Origin: DASQZT01 sp035638575
Lineage (GTDB): Bacteria > Acidobacteriota > Terriglobia > Bryobacterales > Bryobacteraceae
Length of the DNA stretch: 64,000 nt
Assembly (NCBI GenBank): GCA_035638575.1
Contig: DASQZT010000015.1
Location: forward strand, 83,956 to 147,955
Direction: 5' to 3'
A model generated the notes under the pieces. It was not told where the DNA came from. It made no database searches and saw only the letters and a list, made by a program, of their open reading frames with translations. Positions 53,793-61,382 of this stretch are shown here, one piece after another; within the stretch, counting starts at the first letter, position 1, and each line of letters starts with the position of its first letter. The position numbers were made by a program, and so were the translations under genes.

Positions 53793-55097
53793 ATGCCGCG
53801 CCCGATCGTGGTCTCCGTCCTCGCGCTGGCATGTGCCGTCGTGGCTGGCGGCCAACCGGCCCTCACGTCCGCCGGGCGCCAGGCCAACATCGATTCCTTC
53901 GAGCACGCCTGGAAGACCGTCCTCGATAAGCATTGGGACCCCAAGCTCGGCGGCATCGACTGGCAAGCCGTGCACGATGAGCTGCGGCCCGGGATCGAAG
54001 CCGCGAAAACCATGGACGAGGCTCGCAAGGTGATGTCGTCCATGCTCGAGAGGCTGAAGCTCACCCACTACGGCATCATCCCCGCGGACGTCTACCGCGA
54101 GCTGGACCCTTCTGATGCATCGGGCGGAGGAGCGCGCGACGCCGATCCGGGCATCGACCTCCGCGTCATCGAAGGCCACGCCCTGGTGACGTCCGTGGAA
54201 CCGGGATCGCCGGCCGCCGCGCACGGAGTCAAGCCGGGCTGGGAAATCGTGCGCGTCAACGGCGCGGAAATGGCGCCCGCGCTCCAGCGCATCCAGCAGC
54301 AGTTCGCCGCTTCCACGCTGCTCGACCTCCGCCTGGCGCGGTCCGTCCTCTCGCGCCTTCAGGGACCGAAGGGCGCCACGGTGCATCTCGATTTTCTGGA
54401 CGCCGCCGATCGCACCGTCTCGCTCGGCCTGGACCGCGTCCAGCCGCGCGGCCAGCTAGCCCACTTGGGCAACATGCCCCCGATGTACTTCTGGGCGGAA
54501 TGGCGAAAAGTGCGCCCCGATATCGGTTACGTGCGGTTCAACCTGTTCCTGGAGCCCGACGTCCTCTCCAAAACCTTCGCAGACGCCGTGAACGGTTGTG
54601 GCGGCTGCAACGGCTTCGTCATCGACCTTCGCGGCAACCCCGGCGGCATCGGCGGGCTGGCCATGGGGGCCGCGGGCTGGTTTATGGGCGAATCGGGCGT
54701 CGAGTTGGGCACCACTTATCTGCGCGGCGCCACCCTCAAGTTCGTCGTCTTTCCTCGCCCGCAGCCGTTTCTCGGTCCGCTGGCGATCCTGGTGGACGGC
54801 TGTTCCGCCTCCACCGCGGAGATCCTGGCCGCTGGGCTGAAAGACGCGAAACGCGCGCGCATCTTCGGCACGCGCACCGCCGGAGCGGCCCTGCCCTCCA
54901 TTATCGAAAGGCTGCCCAACGGCGATGGATTCCAGTATGCCATCGCCAACTACATCTCCCAGGGCGGCAAGCCGCTCGAGGGAATCGGCGTGATCCCGGA
55001 CGAGGAAGTGCGCCCTACGCGGCGCCAGTTGCTGGCGGGACAAGACCCGGCGCTGGATGCCGCGGTCGAATGGATTCGAAATCAGAAGAAGAAGTGA
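53793..55097 (+). CDS. S41-family (C-terminal-processing-like) peptidase with PDZ domain
   Basis: About 434 residues with a signal peptide (VSVLALACAVVAGG), an N-terminal helical domain (IDSFEHAWKTVLDKHWDPKLGGIDW), a PDZ domain around residues 115-180 (ALVTSVEPGSPAAAHGVKPGWEIVRVNG) and the S41 catalytic domain: IGYVRFNLF, FVIDLRGNPGGIGGLAMG, LAILVDGCSASTAEILAAGL with the nucleophile Ser, and IFGTRTAGAAL. The Lys expected in Ctp-type enzymes (GxxTxGKG) is not seen there, so this is a S41B-like variant. It begins two bases after the DsbA-like gene. Confidence 0.87.
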   Translation: MPRPIVVSVLALACAVVAGGQPALTSAGRQANIDSFEHAWKTVLDKHWDPKLGGIDWQAVHDELRPGIEAAKTMDEARKVMSSMLERLKLTHYGIIPADVYRELDPSDASGGGARDADPGIDLRVIEGHALVTSVEPGSPAAAHGVKPGWEIVRVNGAEMAPALQRIQQQFAASTLLDLRLARSVLSRLQGPKGATVHLDFLDAADRTVSLGLDRVQPRGQLAHLGNMPPMYFWAEWRKVRPDIGYVRFNLFLEPDVLSKTFADAVNGCGGCNGFVIDLRGNPGGIGGLAMGAAGWFMGESGVELGTTYLRGATLKFVVFPRPQPFLGPLAILVDGCSASTAEILAAGLKDAKRARIFGTRTAGAALPSIIERLPNGDGFQYAIANYISQGGKPLEGIGVIPDEEVRPTRRQLLAGQDPALDAAVEWIRNQKKK

Positions 55098-55107
55098 GGA
55101 AGCCATT

Positions 55108-55881
55108 ATGAACCGGTTTCAATCGGGACGGACAATCAGGATCGGCCTGTCGCTGCTGTTCGCGGCGGCCGGCGCCTTGGCGGCAGCCGACGATCTGCCC
55201 AAGGCTGAAACCATACTCGACAAGTATGTTGAGGTGACCGGCGGTAAGGCCGCGTACGCCAAAATCCACGCCGAAATCACCACCGGCAGCATGGAGTTTG
55301 CCGCCATGGGGCTCAAAGGCAAGATGGTGGAGTTCACCGCCGAGCCCGGCGAGAGTTACGCGGAGCTCACCATGCCCGGCATCGGCAAGATCCTGGAGGG
55401 GACCAGCGGCGGCGTGGCGTGGGCCTCGTCGGCCATCCAGGGCTCGCGCGTCAAAGAGGGAGACGAAAAGGACGAGACTCTGCTGCGCGCCAGATTCAAC
55501 TCCGACGCGAAGTGGCGGGAGATCTTCAAGAGCGCGGAAACCGCCGGCATCGAGAGCCTCGACGGGAAGGACTGTTACAAGGTCGTGTTGACTCCCAACG
55601 CGGGTAACCCGGTGACTAAGTGGTACGACAAGCAATCCAACCTGCTGTCGAAGATGGCCATGAAATCCAAGACTCCCATGGGCGAGATCGAGACCGAGAC
55701 CATATTCAGCGACTATCGCAAGGAGGGTGACATCCTCCTGGCGCACAAAGCTGTGGCTCACGCGGCCGGCCAGGAAATCGTCCTGACCATCGACAGCGTG
55801 CAGCACAACGCCGAGATCCCCAAAGACAAGTTCGAGCTGCCCGACGAAATCAAGGCGCTGCTGAAAAAAACGGCCAAGTGA
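55108..55881 (+). CDS. Secreted LolA/outer-membrane lipoprotein-sorting-like protein
   Basis: About 257 residues. A signal peptide (GLSLLFAAAGALAAA) is followed by the family start LPKAETILDKYVEVTGGKAAYAKIHAE and then a series of beta strands (GSMEFAAMGLKGKMVEFTAEPGESYAELTMPGIG, GTSGGVAWASS, DCYKVVLTP, NPVTKWYDKQSNLLSKM, IETETIFSDYRKEGDILLAHK) with the end PKDKFELPDEIKALLKK. These are typical of a large Acidobacteriota group with a LolA-like half-barrel. Possible role in lipid carriage. GAGGA eight bases before ATG 55108; it follows the S41 gene by ten bases. Confidence 0.8.
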   Translation: MNRFQSGRTIRIGLSLLFAAAGALAAADDLPKAETILDKYVEVTGGKAAYAKIHAEITTGSMEFAAMGLKGKMVEFTAEPGESYAELTMPGIGKILEGTSGGVAWASSAIQGSRVKEGDEKDETLLRARFNSDAKWREIFKSAETAGIESLDGKDCYKVVLTPNAGNPVTKWYDKQSNLLSKMAMKSKTPMGEIETETIFSDYRKEGDILLAHKAVAHAAGQEIVLTIDSVQHNAEIPKDKFELPDEIKALLKKTAK

Positions 55882-55921
55882 CAAAGTCGCCCTTACGGTA
55901 TGTCGTACGAAACGGTTGGGT

Positions 55922-55949
55922 AGTGGGGTTTTTTCCAAAAGAGCCCACT
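55922..55949 (+). terminator. Candidate terminator hairpin
   Basis: AGTGGG (55922-55927) and CCCACT (55944-55949) form a perfect stem, and the inner T6 and AAAA runs can lengthen it around a CC loop. It lies 41 bases after the stop of the LolA-like gene and could end the hom-to-LolA transcript. There is no T-run after the stem, so it is not a classical rho-independent terminator. Confidence 0.35.
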
Positions 55950-56031
55950 GCCAACGATTGACGCTGGGAGGTGCGGCGGGGTAGGGTAAATAAACAGAAG
56001 GAAAAGACGATAATCTTAGATAGGGACTGCC

Positions 56032-56337
56032 GTGACGACCACCGTTGACATTAGACCCGAGGTTCAGGCTGAGCTTGCCCGTCAAGCTGCCGCGCATGGC
56101 CGCGCGAATCGCGGTGGGAACCGCTCGACAGGCCGGTCGCTAGACGGTGAGAGTAGAGCACCGCGCCGTCCGCCCGTTCGAGTTGCAAAGCAGGCCCCAC
56201 ATCTCCGTTGCCGCGATGCTGCAAATGGGCTTGGAGGAAAAGGCGTTGGACCTCGCGACCTTTGGCCTGCTGATGCCGCTCTGGTAATCCTGCCTGAAAC
56301 GCATCTGTCCTGCCTGGGTGCGCTCCTGTACCGTTGA
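56032..56337 (+). pseudogene. Broken antitoxin-like gene
   Basis: The GTG-started frame begins MTTTVDIRPEVQAELARQAAAHGRA, which I recognise as the conserved start of a family of small antitoxin-like proteins in bacteria (usually followed by a helix like EAYAASLLEEAV). From about residue 26 the sequence turns into Arg/Gly/Pro-rich text without structure, as after a frameshift or deletion. No toxin gene follows. Together with the truncated VapC at 58151-58348 it marks this patch as a place of gene decay. Confidence 0.5.
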
Positions 56338-56893
56338 ATTAAAACTGCGGGTGCAAGCGCAGCTTCTTGGCCGTCAACGCGACGCTGGGCAGCCTGACGT
56401 TGCGAGGAACGGCTGGCATGTTTGTCCTGAGGTGGAAATGTGCGATGGCAGTGCCCGGATGCGCGCGTTGTGATCGATTCCGCTCAGATCCGGCACCTGA
56501 AATGTCTCATATCGGCTTTTCCCGTGAACTGCGCGGTTCATGACCGGGACCTTATCGGTTCATCCGAACGCGGTCGATGGCCGCAAACGGCGGCACTGCT
56601 TTTGTGTTCGCAGGAGTTCAAGAGCACGGGAGATTGTGGCGCGCGAATTGCCCTTCAGGTCCGTGCCTGTTGAAGTCTTCAGGCACGCACAACCTGGAAG
56701 CCCCGGCGCGAAAGAAGGTTCTGTTATGCCCCGAGCTTACCGTCATGGCCGCACAGAATCTAAGTGCTACGGTTTCGTTAATAGAAATCCTGGCTGAAAG
56801 GAATATGCGGCGATAGGATTTGGCGGCGCCTGGAGGGTGTTGGTGTAGGATGGTGCCAGTTCGGACAGCCAAAATGGAAATCCCGGAAATGAG
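56338..56893. other. Intergenic region before the metallopeptidase
   Basis: About 555 bases with no credible gene; short frames here share no motifs and their products look random. Base composition is visibly less GC-rich than the rest of the window. No tRNA, attachment site or repeat was recognised. It separates the decayed antitoxin from the peptidase. Confidence 0.45.
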
Positions 56894-58150
56894 ATGGTCA
56901 TGAGCGCAGTCAAGCAACAGAGCGAAGCGGCGACAGCACTCCTGCCCGCGAAACGGTCCTTCGCGGTCGCCGTGGCTATTCTGCTTGGTTTTTCGAGTTC
57001 GGGATGTCCCAGCAGCGCGCTGATCCCTTGGCCGGGCTATTCGTCTCTCCAGACTCCCAGCAGCATCGTTCGTCCCTGGATCGTGCTGAAATGCACACTG
57101 TCCGATGACCCCAGCACCCGCAGTCTGCCTGGTGACCTCAATCCCGCCATAACAGACCTCGATACTTATATCGATTTGTTCCTAACGATCGAAGGGGCCG
57201 GAACGGGGAACATGATTGACTATTACAGCGATGTGAGCTACGGAACGATTTCACTCAGCGGTAGTAAGGTATACGGTTGGTATCCCGCGCCCTTCAACGG
57301 AACTGAGCCTGGGCTGGCAGGTTCAGGCAATCGGTACAAACGTGTTCAGCTGTGCGCTGATGCGATACCCGCTTCCGAAGCGGCGGCCATCGGTTTCGGC
57401 GCAGGGTGGTGGGGCATCATCATGGTGACCAACCACCGGCAGGATGGCGGTTCGTGCTACTATGGGCAGGGTTCGTTGACGATTCAGGGTAAAACCTACA
57501 ATCTGGCCTGCGTAGTCTTTGACCCCTATAGCATGTGGACGGCCTTCGCGGCCCAGGAGGTGGGCCATGGTCTGGGCATGTCTCACTCCTGGGACAACAG
57601 CCCGTGCGAGTACTGCGATCAGTTCGACGTCATGAGCACCCTGAACGCCTGGCAATTCTTCTCGGCCAATTACCCTCCCGAGTATGCTGAGACAAATCAC
57701 CAGAACGGCCTGGGCAGCGGGGGATCGGGGCCGGGCCTTAACTTGCCGAATTTGCTCTTCTTGAATGCCGTATCTCAATCTCAGCTCGCGACCTACAAAA
57801 TCGGGAGTGCGCCGCAACAGTTTGTAGTAGGGGCTCTCAGTCACCCGTTTTCGGCCGGCTTCTTGGGCGTGAAGATCGTTGGGAGCACTCCGGACGATAT
57901 TTTTACAGTCGAATACAGACAGGCCGACGGGTGGGACCAAGGGTTTCCCTCAAACGCTGTGCTAATTCACGAATACAAAATTGGTGCGAGCCCGTACTCC
58001 TATTTGCAAGAAGGCCCAAGCATTCCATGTGGTGGATGTTCGGGATCATGGCCGGTCAATTCCACCTGGTCCTCGGCGCATGCCAGCGTATATGTTAGCA
58101 GTATTGACCCGTTGTTCGGGACGGCAACGGTTACGATTAGCTCTCACTAG
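56894..58150 (+). CDS. Secreted putative metallopeptidase with QExxH motif
   Basis: About 418 residues. A signal-like helix (FAVAVAILLGFSSSGC) with a possible lipoprotein Cys is followed by a domain whose core reads AAQEVGHGLGMSHSW and DVMST. This is the HExxHxxGxxH-Met-turn arrangement of metzincin-like peptidases, but the first His is Gln. The Met turn and the other histidines are in place. Homologs that I recall carry a similar QExGH core, so it may be a family feature and not a mutation. The C-terminal part (GVKIVGSTPDDIFTVEYRQADGWDQG) is beta-rich. Composition and codon use differ from neighbours, suggesting transfer. Confidence 0.68.
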   Translation: MVMSAVKQQSEAATALLPAKRSFAVAVAILLGFSSSGCPSSALIPWPGYSSLQTPSSIVRPWIVLKCTLSDDPSTRSLPGDLNPAITDLDTYIDLFLTIEGAGTGNMIDYYSDVSYGTISLSGSKVYGWYPAPFNGTEPGLAGSGNRYKRVQLCADAIPASEAAAIGFGAGWWGIIMVTNHRQDGGSCYYGQGSLTIQGKTYNLACVVFDPYSMWTAFAAQEVGHGLGMSHSWDNSPCEYCDQFDVMSTLNAWQFFSANYPPEYAETNHQNGLGSGGSGPGLNLPNLLFLNAVSQSQLATYKIGSAPQQFVVGALSHPFSAGFLGVKIVGSTPDDIFTVEYRQADGWDQGFPSNAVLIHEYKIGASPYSYLQEGPSIPCGGCSGSWPVNSTWSSAHASVYVSSIDPLFGTATVTISSH

Positions 58151-58348
58151 CGCCCGGGCGAACAGAGGGCGACCGGATTTCGCAGCTCCGAAGAACAACT
58201 CGCCGAGCGCAACTGCCGGTATGAATACTACGAGCGCCCGGACCAGATTAGAAAGCACCCCGTCATCCCCCTCCAGCAGGGCGATGACGATGTTCGTGTC
58301 TGGCAGGAATCTACCACTCGCTGGCGTCAACCCGCTCACACTCCTCAT
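58151..58348 (-). pseudogene. Truncated VapC-type PIN-domain toxin
   Basis: The minus-strand frame reads GRFLPDTNIVIALLEGDDGVLSNL, then VVFIPAVALGELFFGAAKSG. This matches the first half of a PIN domain, with the first Asp in PDTN and the Glu in LGELFFGA. An intact VapC would go on for another 70 residues with two further acidic residues; here the similarity stops at about SGRPLFAR, next to the end of the metallopeptidase gene at 58150, and the frame goes on in unrelated text. The toxin is therefore almost certainly dead. Its start overlaps the antitoxin gene by 38 bases. Confidence 0.6.
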
Positions 58349-58532
58349 CAATCGCTTGAGTCATCTGCCGGGCGGAAACGGAGTCGAGAGACGATGAGAA
58401 CTGGCGTAACCGCGCGCCGTTTTCGCCCAGCGGCGCCGAAGCGCAGAGAGAAGCGACGAACCGGAGGACTTGTTCCTGCATGTCCGCGGGTAATTTCTCG
58501 ACTTGCCTGGCGATCTCTCGTGTGACGTCCAT
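58311..58532 (-). CDS. VapB-like antitoxin
   Basis: About 73 residues from ATG 58532: MDVTREIARQVEKLPADMQEQVL, then RFVASLCASAPLG, then a second helical part with SARQMTQAIDEECERVDASEW. The order (LP..mQeqvL.Fv..L followed by a short acidic C-terminus) is that of the small antitoxins paired with PIN toxins. AGGGA eight bases upstream supports this start. It is placed directly before, and overlaps, the truncated VapC, as expected for a toxin-antitoxin pair. With the toxin broken its role is unclear. Confidence 0.65.
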   Translation of the reverse strand: MDVTREIARQVEKLPADMQEQVLRFVASLCASAPLGENGARLRQFSSSLDSVSARQMTQAIDEECERVDASEW

Positions 58533-58841
58533 GGGCCGAGTCCCTCTTCCGTCCAGGATCACTTCCGCAACGCCATGCCCACTCCATTGGCCCATAACGC
58601 CAAACCGTTGCAGTTAGCCCTGACACCCGATTCGTGGCTAAGTCCCCTCCTCACCAGTGCTTCCGAACGACGCGCCCGGCATGCGGCCGATTTCCTGTCT
58701 TCCTCGAATTCTCAGTCACAACAATCTTTCCCAGTAGTTTCAACAACTTGCGCGAAATCGCTTGGACCCGCGTTGTATAGTGGAATTGTAGTAGAGCGGT
58801 TCGCTCACCGGGAGCAGCCAGGCCGTCGGCGGAGAGGAGCG

Positions 58842-58869
58842 AAATTCCGCAACTTTAGTTGCCGAATTT
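58842..58869. promoter_or_regulatory. 28-bp palindrome (AAATTCCGCAACT tt AGTTGCCGAATTT)
   Basis: The arms at 58842-58854 and 58857-58869 match at 12 of 13 positions around a TT centre. A partial relative of the half-site (AAAGTTGCGG) occurs near 58910. It lies about 110 bases before the -10-like TATAAT of the oxidoreductase gene. It could be an operator for a dimeric regulator, a bidirectional terminator or a small mobile-element end; the data do not decide. Confidence 0.45.
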
Positions 58870-58980
58870 AGCAGCTAAGTCCTTTGTTTCTGGCGTCAAA
58901 AACGCGGATAAAGTTGCGGTTTTCAGCCGCGACGCGCAGTGCCCGCGCCGGCCAGCCCTCGAACCTCTCCCGCCGTCGGA

Positions 58981-58986
58981 TATAAT
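58981..58986 (+). promoter_or_regulatory. -10 consensus TATAAT before the Gfo/Idh/MocA gene
   Basis: A perfect TATAAT lies 37 bases before ATG 59024, giving a leader of about 30 bases that carries AAGGAG at 59014-59019, four bases before the ATG. The -35 region near 58958-58963 (CTCGAA) is weak. Confidence 0.5.
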
Positions 58987-59023
58987 CGTTTCTAGTCCCC
59001 GAAACGAGCTTTTAAGGAGTGCC

Positions 59024-60235
59024 ATGCAGTCTCGCCGTAATTTCATCGGCAAAGTAGCGTCCAGCCTGGCCGGCACGCTGGCGGCTTCCAACGTCCTCGG
59101 CGCCAACGACCGCGTTCGCCTCGGCATCATCGGACACGGCGCGCGCGGCAGCGAGATCCTGCGCGAAGCGTTGAGCTGCGCCAACGTCCAGTGCGCCGGC
59201 GCCGCCGACGTCTACACCCGCCGCCTGGAAGAGGTCAAGACCGTCGCGGCTGACGCCAAGACGTATCTCGACTACCGCTACCTGCTCGACGACAAGAGCA
59301 TTGACGCCGTGCTGATCGCTACTCCCCAGCATCTGCACGCCGAGCATTTCGCCGCCGCGCTCGCCTCCGGCAAGCACGTCTACCAGGAAAAGACCATGGC
59401 GTTCACCGTGGCGCACGCCAAGAAGATGCGCGCCGCCGTCGAGGCCGCCGGCCCCGGCCGCGCCGTGCAGATCGGCCACCAGTGGACCTCCTACGGGCAC
59501 GTGGCCGACGCCGCCAGCTTCCTCAGGCCCGAGTTGATGGGCAAGGTCACCTCCATCGAAGCCCACATGTATCGCAACACGCCGCACGGCAAACCGCAGT
59601 GGGCCCGGCCGGTCTATCCCGATATGACCCCCGAGAACATCGTGTGGAAGTCGTTCCTGGGCGACGCGCCCCCGCACCCGTTCGACGCCAACCGCTACAT
59701 CAACTGGCGCTTCTTCTGGGACTATTCCGGCGGCAACGTCTACGAGAACATGTGCCACCAGATCGCCTTCTGGTACAAGACCATGGGCCTCAAGATCCCC
59801 GCGGAAGTCACCATGACGGGCGGCCTCTTCCTCTGGAAGGACGGCCGCGAAGTGCCCGACACCATGAACGTCTCCATGCTGCACGAGGACGAGCAGATGA
59901 TGTTCAACTGGACCTCGGGCTTCGGCAACGACGAGTTGAACGTCACCGAAACCGCGCTCGGCGACAACGGCTCCATCCGCCACACGCCGCAGAGCATCGC
60001 CTACGCGCCGCAGAAGGTCAACCGCAAGGACGCCAATGAAATGGTGGGCACGACGCGCAACGCGCGCGCCGCCCACATGCAGAACTTCCTCGACTGTGTC
60101 CGCGATCCCGCCAGGAAGCCCAACTGCCCGTTCGATCTCGGCTTCCGGGTCGCCATCGCCTGCCGCATGGCGGTGGAAAGCTACCGGCAGCGGCGCACCG
60201 TGCGCTGGGACGCGGCCGCCGAGGAAATCGTCTAA
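59024..60235 (+). CDS. Gfo/Idh/MocA-family oxidoreductase with twin-arginine signal
   Basis: About 403 residues. SRRNFIGKVASSLAGTLAA is a twin-arginine signal, so the NAD(P)-binding enzyme is probably exported with its cofactor. The Rossmann motif VRLGIIGHGARGSE, then IDAVLIATPQHLHAEHFAAALASGKHVYQEKTMA with the family's E-K-P-like motif (here EKTMA), and a C-terminal domain with WRFFWDYSGGNVYENMCHQIAFWYKTMG (the H of the usual GG...HxxD region). Substrate is probably a sugar or sugar derivative. It precedes the acyl-CoA dehydrogenase by four bases, but the two pathways are not obviously linked. Confidence 0.88.
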   Translation: MQSRRNFIGKVASSLAGTLAASNVLGANDRVRLGIIGHGARGSEILREALSCANVQCAGAADVYTRRLEEVKTVAADAKTYLDYRYLLDDKSIDAVLIATPQHLHAEHFAAALASGKHVYQEKTMAFTVAHAKKMRAAVEAAGPGRAVQIGHQWTSYGHVADAASFLRPELMGKVTSIEAHMYRNTPHGKPQWARPVYPDMTPENIVWKSFLGDAPPHPFDANRYINWRFFWDYSGGNVYENMCHQIAFWYKTMGLKIPAEVTMTGGLFLWKDGREVPDTMNVSMLHEDEQMMFNWTSGFGNDELNVTETALGDNGSIRHTPQSIAYAPQKVNRKDANEMVGTTRNARAAHMQNFLDCVRDPARKPNCPFDLGFRVAIACRMAVESYRQRRTVRWDAAAEEIV

Positions 60236-60239
60236 GGCC

Positions 60240-61382
60240 GTGGACTTCGAGTACACGCCGGAGCAGGTCCAGCTTCGCAAAGCGGTTCGCGAGTTCGCCG
60301 AGGCCGAAATCGCGCCGCACGTCGCCGAATGGGACGAGGGCCAGATCTTTCCCCTGGAAGTCGTCCGCAAGCTCGGCGAGCTGGGCTACATGGGCGCAAT
60401 CTTCCCGGAGGAGGTGGGCGGCGCCGGCCTCGGCTACATCGACTACTCCATCATCATCGAAGAGTTGTCGCGCGTGGATGGCTCGGTCGGCATCATCCTG
60501 GCCGCCCACACCTCGCTCTGCTCCAACCACATTTTCAAAATGGGCAGTGACGCGCAACGCTGCCATTATCTTCCCAAGCTGTGTTCCGGCGAATGGATCG
60601 GCTGCTGGTCTCTCACCGAACCCGAAGCCGGCTCCGATGCCGCGGGCACCCGCACCAACGCCGTCCTGGACAACGGCGAATGGGTGCTCAATGGCGCCAA
60701 GACCTTCACCACTAATGCGCACCACGCCGATGTCTGTGTGGCCATGGCGGTCACCGATCGCGCGGCGGCGCAGCACGGCATTTCGGCCTTCATCGTCGAG
60801 AGCGGCACGCCCGGCTTTCGCGCCGGCAAGAAGGAAAACAAGCTCGGACTGCGCGCCAGCGCCACCGGCGAAGTGATCTTCGAATCCTGCCGCCTGGGCC
60901 CCTGCCAGTTGCTGGGCAAGCTCAACGAGGGCTTCGTCGACAGCCTCAAGGTGCTGGATGGCGGCCGCATCTCCATCGCCGCGCTCTCCATCGGAATGGC
61001 CCAGGGCGCTTACGACGCGGCGCTCCGGTACTCCAAGCTGCGCAAGCAGTTCGGCCGGCCCATTTCGGAATTCCAGGCCATCCAGCACAAGCTCGTCGAC
61101 ATGGCCGTCGATATCGATGCCGCCCGCCTGCTCAACTATCGCGCCGCGTGGAAGCTCGACCGCGGCATGCGCGTCACCCGCGAATCGTCCATGGCCAAGC
61201 TGTTCGCCTCCGAAGCGGCCGTGCGCATCGCCGGCGAAGCCGTGCAAATCCACGGCGGCTACGGCTTCATCAAGGACTACCCCGTGGAGAAGTTTTACCG
61301 CGACGTCAAGCTCTGCACCATTGGCGAAGGCACCAGCGAAATCCAGCGGCTGGTGATCGCGCGCCAGCTCCTGAAAAGCTGA
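60240..61382 (+). CDS. Acyl-CoA dehydrogenase
   Basis: About 380 residues, FAD-dependent first step of acyl-CoA oxidation. The acyl-CoA dehydrogenase order is complete: DFEYTPEQVQLRKAVREFAE, WSLTEPEAGSDAAGTRT (FAD/substrate loop), KTFTTNAHHADVCV, LGLRASATGEVIFE, the QFGRPISEFQAIQHKLVDMA helix, and QIHGGYGFIKDYPVEKFYRDVKLCTIGEGTSEIQ with the catalytic Glu in GEGTSEI. Short-chain substrate is likely given the neighbour MeaB-Mce. GTG start, four bases after the oxidoreductase stop; the stop overlaps the next gene (TGATG). Confidence 0.93.
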   Translation: MDFEYTPEQVQLRKAVREFAEAEIAPHVAEWDEGQIFPLEVVRKLGELGYMGAIFPEEVGGAGLGYIDYSIIIEELSRVDGSVGIILAAHTSLCSNHIFKMGSDAQRCHYLPKLCSGEWIGCWSLTEPEAGSDAAGTRTNAVLDNGEWVLNGAKTFTTNAHHADVCVAMAVTDRAAAQHGISAFIVESGTPGFRAGKKENKLGLRASATGEVIFESCRLGPCQLLGKLNEGFVDSLKVLDGGRISIAALSIGMAQGAYDAALRYSKLRKQFGRPISEFQAIQHKLVDMAVDIDAARLLNYRAAWKLDRGMRVTRESSMAKLFASEAAVRIAGEAVQIHGGYGFIKDYPVEKFYRDVKLCTIGEGTSEIQRLVIARQLLKS

